Of a stretch of 5,017 nucleotides of DNA, positions 1 to 5,017 are shown in pieces. Within the stretch, counting starts at the first letter, position 1. Every line of letters starts with the position of its first letter. Source of the stretch: DAIDJM01 sp964250215 (GTDB lineage: Bacteria > Pseudomonadota > Alphaproteobacteria > Acetobacterales > Acetobacteraceae); contig CAXUEX010000191.1 in assembly GCA_964250215.1 (NCBI GenBank), positions 1 to 5,017 on the forward strand, written 5' to 3'. The notes below the pieces were generated by a model. That model was given only the letters and a program-made list of their open reading frames with translations. It was not told where the DNA came from and did not search any database. A program made the position numbers and the translations under genes.

Positions 1-461
1 CGCCCTTGCCACGGATGCAGGATGGCGATCACGAGGCAGCCTGCTATCACCAGCCCCGCCGCGCCCGCGGCCCAGAGCACGGGGGAGGCGGACCGGCCGG
101 CGAACTCGGCCTCGGTCGGCGGTTCGCGCAGGCATGGGGGCGCGGCGGGGGCGGCGCTGGGTGGCGGCCCGAGCCGGAACACCGGCGTGGACGAGACCGC
201 TTGCGGGGCGATGAAGCCGGGACGCTCGTTTCGAAGCCGATCCAGCTCGCTCTGGATGAGCGTGCTGCGGGGAAATTCGTCCGCGGCGGTGCGCAGCGCC
301 TGCTCGGCCGAAGCCGAATTCCCGTCGCGCAGTAGCGCCTCGGCCAGCTGCACCCGCAGCCCGGGCAGTTGCGGCCATTGGTCGATCGCGCGCTGCAGGA
401 AATCCACGGGCTCGCGCGCCGCCACCGGCCGAGAAAGCGTCTCTCCGGGAGGACCGGACAT
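1..461 (-). CDS. TPR-like single-pass membrane protein, partial (C-terminus beyond left edge)
   Basis: I do not recognise a family and assign no function. The frame is open for 153 codons from ATG 461 to the window edge, with no stop, so the C-terminus is missing. Residues about 18-80 look like one or two TPR-type helical hairpins: a helix with FLQRAIDQWPQ, then LPGLRVQLAEALLRDG and SAEQALRTAADEFPRS, in the alternating pattern of tetratricopeptide units. Residues about 85-125 form a Pro/Ala-rich linker. Residues about 127-148 (VLWAAGAAGLVIAGCLVIAIL) form one strong membrane segment, followed by HPWQG. The start is supported by an AGGA/GAAGAG Shine-Dalgarno at 468-475, eight bases upstream. 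There is no N-terminal signal peptide, so the TPR part is probably cytoplasmic and the missing part probably lies beyond the membrane. The gene diverges from tlyA and probably shares its upstream region. It could be a membrane-anchored scaffold or assembly factor, but the visible part does not decide this. Confidence 0.72.
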   Translation of the reverse strand, partial: MSGPPGETLSRPVAAREPVDFLQRAIDQWPQLPGLRVQLAEALLRDGNSASAEQALRTAADEFPRSTLIQSELDRLRNERPGFIAPQAVSSTPVFRLGPPPSAAPAAPPCLREPPTEAEFAGRSASPVLWAAGAAGLVIAGCLVIAILHPWQG

Positions 462-467
462 GCGACT

Positions 468-475
468 CTTCCTCT
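468..475 (-). promoter_or_regulatory. Ribosome binding site of the TPR-like gene
   Basis: On the minus strand this reads AGAGGAAG, with the AGGA core eight bases before ATG 461. It decides the start, because the frame stays open further upstream, including a TTG at 483-485, without a comparable site. Confidence 0.6.
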
Positions 476-568
476 GCGTTGCCAAACCACCGATTTTACG
501 CGCCGCAAGCGCATGCGGATGCGCGCCGCGGCAGCGGGGCCGATCAACGGCTCGTGATGAGCGATGGC

Positions 569-574
569 AGGAGG
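569..574 (+). promoter_or_regulatory. Strong Shine-Dalgarno (AGGAGG) setting the tlyA start
   Basis: A perfect AGGAGG sits six bases before GTG 581 and nine before GTG 584. It lies inside the reading frame that would begin at ATG 557, so it argues for initiation at a GTG downstream of that ATG. Confidence 0.6.
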
Positions 575-580
575 CGGCAG

Positions 581-1330
581 GTGGTGCGGGTGCGGGCGGA
601 TGTGCGGCTGGTGGAACTCGGCTTGGTGGAGAGCCGCACCCGGGCGCAGGCGCTCATCCTGGCCGGCCGCGTATTCGCTGGCGAACGCCGGGTGGAAAAG
701 GCCGGCGACATGATCGAAGCCGGCACCGCACTTTCGCTGCGCGGCCAAGACCACCCTTGGGTTTCCCGCGGCGGCGTGAAGCTTGCGCATGCGCTGGAGT
801 ATTTCGGTCTGTCACCCTCCGGCCGCGTGTGCCTGGACGTCGGCGCTTCCACGGGCGGGTTCACCGATGTGCTGCTCACTCGCGGCGCGTTTCGCGTTCA
901 TGCAGTAGATGTCGGGCATGGCCAGCTCGCGTGGAAATTGCGGACAGATCCGCGGGTAATCGTGCACGAACGAGTCAATGCGCGTTATTTGCAACCGGGC
1001 ATGATCGGTGAGCCAATACACGCTCTCGTTTGTGACGCAAGCTTCATCGGTATTGCAACGCTGCTGCCGGCACCGCTTTCGATTTGCGCGCCGGGGGCCT
1101 GGGCTATTGCATTAATCAAGCCGCAATTCGAGGCCGGTCCGGCGCTGGTGCCGCGCGGCGTGGTGCGCGATCCCGAAATTCATCGGCAGGTGTGCCACCG
1201 CGTTGCCGCATGGTGGGCGGCGCAGCCTGGCTGGCGGGTTCGCGGGGTGGAACCTAGCCCGATCACGGGACCGGAAGGAAATCGTGAGTTTCTTGTCGCC
1301 TGCGACAAACTCGATGTGTTGGCTGGGTGA
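581..1330 (+). CDS. tlyA: TlyA family rRNA (cytidine-2'-O)-methyltransferase / hemolysin A
   Basis: The predicted product is a SAM-dependent 2'-O-methyltransferase of the TlyA family, which in characterised members methylates cytidines of 16S and/or 23S rRNA and affects capreomycin sensitivity. From GTG 581 it has 249 residues, a normal length. Residues about 3-55 are an S4 RNA-binding domain (RADVRLVELGLVESRTRAQALILAG). Residues about 60-245 are an FtsJ/RrmJ-fold domain with the SAM loop LDVGASTGGFTD at about 85-96. The family tetrad is complete: K67 (SRGGVK), D152 (CDASF), K180 (IKPQFE) and E236 (GNREFL). The start is chosen because AGGAGG (569-574) lies six bases before GTG 581; GTG 584 is nearly as good. 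ATG 557 in the same frame would add eight residues but has no visible Shine-Dalgarno. GC3 is about 85% over the first 40 codons but only about 54% over codons 105-160 (counted by hand). The gene converges on mnmA and probably ends transcription at the hairpin at 1491-1521. The 'hemolysin' name is historical. Confidence 0.95.
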   Translation: MVRVRADVRLVELGLVESRTRAQALILAGRVFAGERRVEKAGDMIEAGTALSLRGQDHPWVSRGGVKLAHALEYFGLSPSGRVCLDVGASTGGFTDVLLTRGAFRVHAVDVGHGQLAWKLRTDPRVIVHERVNARYLQPGMIGEPIHALVCDASFIGIATLLPAPLSICAPGAWAIALIKPQFEAGPALVPRGVVRDPEIHRQVCHRVAAWWAAQPGWRVRGVEPSPITGPEGNREFLVACDKLDVLAG

Positions 1331-1387
1331 CACCTGCGGAATGCACACAAAAATGTCATCGTTTCGCCATTGCGATAACGGGTTTGT

Positions 1388-1399
1388 GCGTTTAAACGC
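1388..1399. repeat. 12-bp perfect palindrome in the tlyA-mnmA gap
   Basis: GCGTTTAAACGC is a perfect inverted repeat with an AT core. It lies in a 100-bp stretch (1331-1430) that I count at 51% GC, well below its surroundings. The flanking GTGCG (1386-1390) and CGCAC (1410-1414) could instead pair with each other as a longer stem. It may be a protein-binding dyad, an RNA stem or chance; no function can be assigned. Apart from this element and the terminator I see nothing coding in the gap 1331-1520. Confidence 0.4.
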
Positions 1400-1490
1400 T
1401 GTGCCGCTGCGCACGGCGATGTTTTGAAAGCGCCGGCAAGGCCGCCGCTTCGGCGGGTGCAAGGCCAGCAACGGTACGCAGATTTCAGCC

Positions 1491-1521
1491 GGCGTGGGGG
1501 GCTCTCCCTCCACGCCGTTTT
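1491..1521 (+). terminator. Intrinsic terminator downstream of tlyA
   Basis: The arms GGCGTGGGGGG (1491-1501) and CCCTCCACGCC (1506-1516) pair over 11 bp with one G-U, closing a CTCT tetraloop, and are followed by GTTTT. The T-run is on the plus strand only, so it should end rightward transcription from tlyA, about 160 bases after its stop. Its last base is the first base of the mnmA stop codon complement. On the minus strand the same hairpin follows the mnmA stop but has no U-tract, so there it may only stabilise the mRNA end. Confidence 0.75.
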
Positions 1522-2582
1522 CATTCGCGCGCGATAAATCCGCCGCCGAGCACGCGGCTGCCGCTGTAGAACACGGCCGCCTGGCCGGGGGCGGCGAGAG
1601 TGGCTTCGGCCAGGCTGATCCGGGCGCCCCCGGCGGTGCGGCGCACGATCGCCGGACGCAGCGTGTCACGTGACCGCAGCTTGACGTGGCAGGCCAGCGC
1701 GTCGCCGGAATCGGTGAGCCAGTTTGTCTCGCGTAGCCGGATTTCGCTGCGCCCGGCATCGCGCGGCCCGATGATTACACGCCTTGTCGCCGCATCCAGA
1801 GCCAGGACAACTTGGCGACCAGTTTTCCCTCCGCCGGCGGCGCCAAGGCGGCTGGACTGGCCCACCGTGTAATTCAGCACCCCTTCGTGCCGTCCAAGCA
1901 CGCGGCCGGCGCGGTCCGTGATCTCGCCCGCTTCAGCCGCGTCGGGGCGCAGCTTCGCCACCGTTTCGGCGTAGCGGCCGGAGGGCACAAAGCAGATGTC
2001 CTGGCTATCCGGCTTGTCGGCGACGGCAAGGCCCAGCCGCGCCGCCTCGCGCCGCACCGCCGCCTTGTCCGGCATGTCGCCGAGCGGAAAGCGGCAGAAT
2101 TCCAGTTGCGCGCGGGTTGTTGCGAAAAGAAACCAGCTCTGGTCGCGCGCTTCGTCGATCGCGCGGTGCAGCTCGGCGCCTTCCGGGCCTGCCACGCGGC
2201 GCACGTAATGGCCCGTGGCAAGCGAAGCGGCGCCAAGATCGCGGGCCAGCGCCACGAGATCGGTGAACTTCACGCTCTGATTGCAGCGGATGCACGGCAC
2301 CGGCGTTTCGCCAGCGGCGTAACTATCGGCGAAATCGCGGATCACCGCCTCGCGGAACCGCGCTTCGGCATCGATCACGTAATGCGGTATGCCGATGCGC
2401 GTCGCCACGTCGCGCGCATCGTGGATGTCCTGGCCCGCGCAGCAGGCGCCTTTCCGTCCGGTGGCGGCGCCGTGGTCGTAGAGCTGCAAGGTCACGCCGA
2501 TCACCTCGTGGCCGGCCTCGTGCAGCATGGCGGCCACCACGCTGCTGTCCACTCCGCCCGACATGGCAACAACGATGCGCAC
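1521..2582 (-). CDS. mnmA: tRNA-specific 2-thiouridylase MnmA
   Basis: This enzyme makes 2-thiouridine at wobble position 34 of tRNA-Lys, -Glu and -Gln, using ATP to adenylate the base and sulfur passed on from a cysteine desulfurase. The protein has 353 residues, a usual length. An N-terminal PP-loop, SGGVDSS (residues 8-14), binds ATP. The two catalytic cysteines are present: C100 in PCIRCNQSVKF and C197 in DSQDICFV. ATGHY (122-126) is also conserved, and the C-terminal beta-barrel part continues to GGGFIARE at the end. The start is GTG 2582: an in-frame TAG lies two codons upstream, and AGGAAGG (2589-2595) sits six bases before it. The central segment YTVGQSSRLG departs from the common GQR(K/R)GLG. 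The gene ends next to the tlyA terminator and diverges from the VOC gene after only 42 bp. Two cysteine desulfurase genes lie upstream on the same strand and are plausible sulfur donors (inference). Confidence 0.97.
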   Translation of the reverse strand: MRIVVAMSGGVDSSVVAAMLHEAGHEVIGVTLQLYDHGAATGRKGACCAGQDIHDARDVATRIGIPHYVIDAEARFREAVIRDFADSYAAGETPVPCIRCNQSVKFTDLVALARDLGAASLATGHYVRRVAGPEGAELHRAIDEARDQSWFLFATTRAQLEFCRFPLGDMPDKAAVRREAARLGLAVADKPDSQDICFVPSGRYAETVAKLRPDAAEAGEITDRAGRVLGRHEGVLNYTVGQSSRLGAAGGGKTGRQVVLALDAATRRVIIGPRDAGRSEIRLRETNWLTDSGDALACHVKLRSRDTLRPAIVRRTAGGARISLAEATLAAPGQAAVFYSGSRVLGGGFIARE

Positions 2583-2588
2583 CTGCTA

Positions 2589-2595
2589 CCTTCCT
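2589..2595 (-). promoter_or_regulatory. Ribosome binding site of mnmA (GTG start)
   Basis: On the minus strand this reads AGGAAGG, six bases before GTG 2582. Together with the in-frame TAG just upstream of the GTG it fixes the unusual start codon. Confidence 0.65.
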
Positions 2596-2624
2596 GAAAC
2601 CAGAACCCGAGAGGGGGGAAGCCC

Positions 2625-3047
2625 ATGCCGGACAAGCCGCCGCCCACGCCGGATGGCGTGATCGCCTATCTCACCGTATCCGGCGGCGATGCCGCGATGG
2701 CGTTCTACACCCGGGCGTTCGGCGCGCGCGAGGTGTTCCGCAACATCGCGCCCGACGGCAAGCGCCTGCTGCATGGCCGCCTGGCGCTGAACAACGGCAT
2801 CCTAATGCTCTCGGACGATTTCCCCGAATACAGCGGCTCGCCCGAGGCGCCGCAGCCGGGCGCGCCCACCGGCGTGACGCTGCATGTGCAAGTGGCGGAT
2901 TGCGACGCCGTGTTCAACCAGGCCGTGGCCGCCGGGGCCAAGCCGGTGATGCCGCCGGCCGACATGTTCTGGGGCGACCGGTATGCGCAGGTGCGCGACC
3001 CGTTCGGTCACCGCTGGTCGATCGGTTCGACGCTGGGTTCAGGTTGA
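2625..3047 (+). CDS. VOC family (PhnB-like glyoxalase/bleomycin-resistance fold) protein
   Basis: This is a small vicinal-oxygen-chelate protein of 140 residues, the usual length for the PhnB-like branch. Two beta-alpha-beta-beta-beta repeats are seen: residues about 12-66 (VIAYLTVSGGDAAMAFYTRAFGA ... LLHGRLALNNGILMLSDD) and about 83-134 (GVTLHVQVADCDAVFNQAVAAGA ... MFWGDRYAQVRDPFGHRWSI). H50 and the FWGDRY/DPFGHRW signature match the family and include likely metal- or substrate-site residues. The actual reaction of most such proteins is unknown; glyoxalase, dioxygenase and antibiotic-binding roles all occur in the superfamily, so no substrate is claimed. The start is ATG 2625 behind the purine-rich GAGGGGGGAA (2611-2620). 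It diverges from mnmA and converges on the ferredoxin gene. Its TGA is followed in the same frame by the possible small ORF at 3072-3149. Confidence 0.9.
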   Translation: MPDKPPPTPDGVIAYLTVSGGDAAMAFYTRAFGAREVFRNIAPDGKRLLHGRLALNNGILMLSDDFPEYSGSPEAPQPGAPTGVTLHVQVADCDAVFNQAVAAGAKPVMPPADMFWGDRYAQVRDPFGHRWSIGSTLGSG

Positions 3048-3071
3048 GCGAATGGACTCTCTGAAGCGGAC

Positions 3072-3149
3072 GTGGTCGTTCTGAAATGGATGGTGGGAGC
3101 GCTCTATCCGTTGATCCTGGGAATCCTGCTGAAGGTGTTCCTGCACTGA
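3072..3149 (+). CDS. Possible 25-residue hydrophobic peptide
   Basis: This is a tentative small gene of unknown function. From GTG 3072 the frame encodes 25 residues, essentially one membrane helix with a basic/aromatic start and end: LKWMVGALYPLILGILLKVFLH. By hand count 20 of 25 third positions are G or C, and second positions are mostly T, the pattern of a coding membrane segment. The 24 bases just before GTG 3072 (3048-3071), also in frame, do not show this. It begins 24 bases after the VOC stop and in the same frame, so it could be a second cistron. Against it: no good Shine-Dalgarno (only GAAGCGGA at 3063-3070, close to the start), a GTG or internal ATG (3090) start, and very short length. 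It could also be a chance frame. It ends one base before the converging ferredoxin gene. Confidence 0.3.
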   Translation: MVVLKWMVGALYPLILGILLKVFLH

Positions 3150-3150
3150 G

Positions 3151-3480
3151 CTATTTCTGCGCGTTCCGCGTCCCCGCCGGCAGCTTCACCTTCAACCCGT
3201 CCAGCGCCGGCGTGATCACGATCTGGCAGCCCAGCCGGCTCGTCGCCTGCAAGCCGAACGCCAGATCCAGCATGTCCTCCTCGTCCTCGGTGGCTTTCGC
3301 CAGCTTCGGATACCAGGCCGGATCGACGATCACATGGCAGGTGGAGCAAGCCAGCGAACCTTCGCACGCGCCTTCGATATCGACGCCGTGCTTGTGCGCC
3401 ACTTCCAGCACCGAAAGGCCCAGCGGCGCCTCCACCGGTCGCTCGGTGCCGTCGCGCTCGACGAAGATCATGGTGGGCAT
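3151..3480 (-). CDS. fdx: ISC-type [2Fe-2S] ferredoxin (adrenodoxin-like)
   Basis: This is a small soluble electron carrier of 109 residues. Four cluster cysteines are seen, C39, C45, C48 and C85, in the spacing C-X5-C-X2-C-X36-C, within GACEGSLACSTCHV and SRLGCQI. The acidic stretch EDEEDMLDLAFGL before the fourth cysteine and the ending LDGLKVKLPAGTRN are typical of the mitochondrial/alphaproteobacterial adrenodoxin branch used in Fe-S cluster assembly. The probable role is to supply electrons for reducing persulfide sulfur or assembling clusters (known for the family, inferred here). The start ATG 3480 directly follows the TAG of the cysteine desulfurase gene (TAGATG), so translation is probably coupled. 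ATG 3471 is an alternative start three residues in. No independent Shine-Dalgarno is evident and I see no clear terminator after it. Confidence 0.95.
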   Translation of the reverse strand: MPTMIFVERDGTERPVEAPLGLSVLEVAHKHGVDIEGACEGSLACSTCHVIVDPAWYPKLAKATEDEEDMLDLAFGLQATSRLGCQIVITPALDGLKVKLPAGTRNAQK

Positions 3481-4638
3481 CTAACCGTCCGGGCATAGAG
3501 CAGGCGCGCGCAACGACTCCCAGGCCTCGACGAGCGCCCGCGTCGCAATTTCGATATCGGCCGTGCTGGTAAATCGTCCGATACTCAGGCGCAAGCTGGC
3601 CGCCGCCGCCGCCGGGCCCAGGCCAAGCGCGACCAGTACATGGCTGGGCGCAATCTCGGCCGAGCTGCAAGCCGAGCCCGTGGAAAGCGCCAGGCCGCCG
3701 CAGCGCTGCATCAGATGCAGCGCGCGCACGCCGGGAAATCGCAAATTGAGGTTGCCGGCCAGGCGCGGCGCAGCCGGCGCGTTCAGCGCCAAGCCCGGAA
3801 TGCGCGCCATGAGTCCGCCAAGCAGCGCATCGCGCAGGTTGGCGATGCGGGCCTGTTCTTCCGCCATCTCGGCACGAGCGATGCCGCATGCCTCGCCGAA
3901 ACCCACCGCCAGCGGCACCGGGACCGTGCCGGATCGCAAGCCCCGTTCCTGCCCGCCGCCGGAAAACAATGGCGCCAAGCGCACGCGCGGTCGGCGGCGC
4001 ACATAGAGCGCGCCAATGCCCTTCGGCCCATATAGCTTGTGGGCGCTTATTGAGGCCAGATCGACGCCGTCCCGCCCGACATCGAGCGGGATGCGGGCCG
4101 CCGCCTGGGCGAGATCGGTGTGAAAGCGCGCCCCGGCTGCGTGCGCGGCGGCGGCGAGCGCGGACAGATCCTGGATTAGTCCGGTTTCGTTGTGCGCGGC
4201 CATCACGCTGAGCAGCAGCGCATCGGGCAGCGCGGCGTGCAGCACGGCATCCGCCACCGTCCCATCCGGCCGCACCGGCAGAATGCGGGGCGAAAAGCCT
4301 TCGGAAGCGAGGTCGCGCACGCTTTCCAGCACGCATTTGTGCTCGGTGGCCAGCGTAACGATGCCGGGCCGCTCGGTAGCGCCGGCGAAGCGCGCGAGGC
4401 CCTTGAGCGCCAGATTATTGGCCTCGGTGGCGCCGCTGGTGAACACGATCTCGCGCGGTTCCGCGCCGATCAGCGCCGCCACCTGCGCCCGCGCCTGCTC
4501 CACCGCATCGGCGGCGCGGCGGCCGGGCGCGTGTTCCAGGCTGTGCGGGTTGGCGAAATCCTGGCCGAACCAGGGCAGCATTGCCTGCACCACGCGCGGA
4601 TCGCACGGCGTGGTGGCCTGATAATCGAGGTATATCAC
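3481..4638 (-). CDS. Cysteine desulfurase, IscS/NifS type
   Basis: A PLP-dependent enzyme converting cysteine to alanine and leaving sulfur as an enzyme persulfide for Fe-S clusters and tRNA thiolation. It has 385 residues from GTG 4638, close to NifS and a little shorter than E. coli IscS. Features in order: MIYLDYQATTP start; TSGATEANN (68-75); H100 in ATEHK; N150 in HNETG; D175 and Q178 in HTDLAQA; the PLP-Schiff-base lysine K201 in SAHKLYGPKG; RSGTVP (235-240); and catalytic C324 in STGSACSS. The long loop after the cysteine marks group I (IscS/NifS) rather than SufS. The GTG start overlaps the upstream stop by 4 bp (GTGA), indicating coupling. The frame stays open upstream to 4989, but that extension is the arginine-rich shadow of the upstream gene and is excluded. 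The stop abuts the ferredoxin start. IscS and NifS cannot be separated from sequence alone. Confidence 0.95.
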   Translation of the reverse strand: MIYLDYQATTPCDPRVVQAMLPWFGQDFANPHSLEHAPGRRAADAVEQARAQVAALIGAEPREIVFTSGATEANNLALKGLARFAGATERPGIVTLATEHKCVLESVRDLASEGFSPRILPVRPDGTVADAVLHAALPDALLLSVMAAHNETGLIQDLSALAAAAHAAGARFHTDLAQAAARIPLDVGRDGVDLASISAHKLYGPKGIGALYVRRRPRVRLAPLFSGGGQERGLRSGTVPVPLAVGFGEACGIARAEMAEEQARIANLRDALLGGLMARIPGLALNAPAAPRLAGNLNLRFPGVRALHLMQRCGGLALSTGSACSSAEIAPSHVLVALGLGPAAAAASLRLSIGRFTSTADIEIATRALVEAWESLRAPALCPDG

Positions 4639-5017
4639 GCGGCGCGGGCCTGTACGGTGTAAGCCGCGAGGAACGCCGCGACATCGGCATCGGTGGCGTT
4701 CCAGGGCAGCGAGACACGGATGGCGCAGCCGGCGAATTCGGCCAGGCCCATGGCGGCCAGCACCGCGCTGCTGCCGATCTTGCCGGAGCTGCACGCCGCG
4801 CCCGCCGATACCGCGATGCCGGCCATATCGAGCGCGATCACCTGGGCCTGGGCGGCCATGCCCGTGCGGGCGAGGCAGCTTGTGTTCGGCAAGCGCGGAC
4901 CGGTGCCGCAAACAACGGCACCCGCGGCGATGGCGCCATGCTCCAGCCGGTCGCGCAGGGCAGCCAGGCGCTCGGGTTCGCGATCGCAATCGGCAGCGGC
5001 GGCGAAGCCCGCGATGG
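4635..5017 (-). CDS. Cysteine desulfurase family protein, partial (N-terminus beyond right edge)
   Basis: This is the C-terminal 127 codons of a second class-V aminotransferase-fold cysteine desulfurase; the PLP lysine and N-terminal part lie outside the window. The catalytic cysteine is visible in VSAGAACSSGKIGSSAVLAAMGL, followed by AIRVSLPWNATDADVAAFLAAY, the usual C-terminal helix region (often AIRVSLG in relatives). The frame is open from the right edge to TGA 4635-4637; shorter starts such as TTG 4892 would cut into the fold and are not real. It lies upstream of, and overlaps by 4 bp, the second desulfurase, so the two are cotranscribed and probably arose by duplication or divergence. 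Because the cysteine is kept, it is probably active, but its N-terminal half cannot be judged here. Confidence 0.88.
   Translation of the reverse strand, partial: IAGFAAAADCDREPERLAALRDRLEHGAIAAGAVVCGTGPRLPNTSCLARTGMAAQAQVIALDMAGIAVSAGAACSSGKIGSSAVLAAMGLAEFAGCAIRVSLPWNATDADVAAFLAAYTVQARAA

Noticed and set aside
22..1011. 329-codon plus-strand open frame, and the minus-strand frame 47-790
   Set aside because: Both cross the TPR-like gene and tlyA in wrong frames, are rich in Arg/Ser/Ala/Pro, and show no domain.
1370..1396. Promoter-like TTGCGA ... TTTAAA before the palindrome
   Set aside because: The spacing is 15 bases and the match to -35/-10 is weak, and no gene follows on the plus strand until 2625; it is not enough to call a promoter.
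1350..1427. 25-codon plus-strand frame from ATG 1350 in the tlyA-mnmA gap
   Set aside because: It is the tail of a frame already open inside tlyA, with no Shine-Dalgarno, mixed composition and no coding bias.
1442..1456. CCGCCG-CTT-CGGCGG hairpin as a second terminator
   Set aside because: No T-run follows on either strand; a short GC hairpin is easily found by chance in this composition.
1812..2597. 261-codon plus-strand open frame opposite mnmA
   Set aside because: It is antisense to a clearly conserved MnmA, with His/Arg/Ala-rich composition and no recognisable domain.
3048..3150. Terminator between the VOC and ferredoxin genes
   Set aside because: Only an 8-bp GAGCGCTC palindrome (3097-3104) and weak pairings are visible, with no U-tract on either strand.
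3104..4336. 410-codon minus-strand open frame
   Set aside because: It overlaps the desulfurase and ferredoxin genes in another frame, and its Arg/Ala/Gly-rich composition is that of a GC-rich shadow frame.
4639..4989. N-terminal extension of the second cysteine desulfurase to 502 residues
   Set aside because: The added part is Arg/Gly/Pro-rich with no family similarity and lies over the upstream desulfurase in another frame. The family's N-terminus (IYLDYQATTP) begins at GTG 4638.

Overview
The window is GC-rich and densely coded. It looks like part of an alphaproteobacterial chromosome, perhaps of the Rhodospirillales or Acetobacteraceae type. The evidence is the high GC3 of most genes, the mitochondrial/adrenodoxin-like [2Fe-2S] ferredoxin, and the style of the MnmA motifs (DSQDICFVP). 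The taxonomic guess is inference; nothing here fixes it to a genus.

Layout, left to right. (1) A minus-strand gene, cut by the left edge, encodes a soluble TPR-like N-terminus, a proline/alanine-rich linker and one membrane segment. (2) Divergent from it lies tlyA on the plus strand, an S4 + FtsJ-fold rRNA 2'-O-methyltransferase ('hemolysin' family) with its full catalytic tetrad; it probably starts at a GTG behind an AGGAGG. (3) A 190-bp convergent gap holds an AT-richer stretch, a 12-bp palindrome and a strong plus-strand intrinsic terminator that touches the mnmA stop codon. (4) mnmA (minus) encodes the tRNA-U34 2-thiouridylase. (5) Only 42 bp away and divergent is a plus-strand VOC/PhnB-like glyoxalase-fold gene, followed by a possible 25-residue membrane peptide. 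(6) A tight minus-strand operon enters from the right edge: a cysteine desulfurase (C-terminal part only), a second complete IscS/NifS-type cysteine desulfurase, and an ISC-type ferredoxin. The first two overlap by 4 bp (GTGA) and the second abuts the ferredoxin start (TAGATG).

How they may work together: cysteine desulfurases take sulfur from cysteine as an enzyme persulfide. That sulfur can go to Fe-S cluster assembly, where the ferredoxin supplies electrons, and to MnmA, which thiolates U34 of Lys, Glu and Gln tRNAs. With tlyA, the block is a sulfur-relay and RNA-modification neighbourhood. Most of this is ordinary housekeeping. I do not see a clearly new system. The items most worth a second look are the short hydrophobic reading frame after the VOC gene, the paired desulfurases, the truncated TPR/membrane gene, and the tlyA-mnmA gap together with the GC3 drop inside tlyA.
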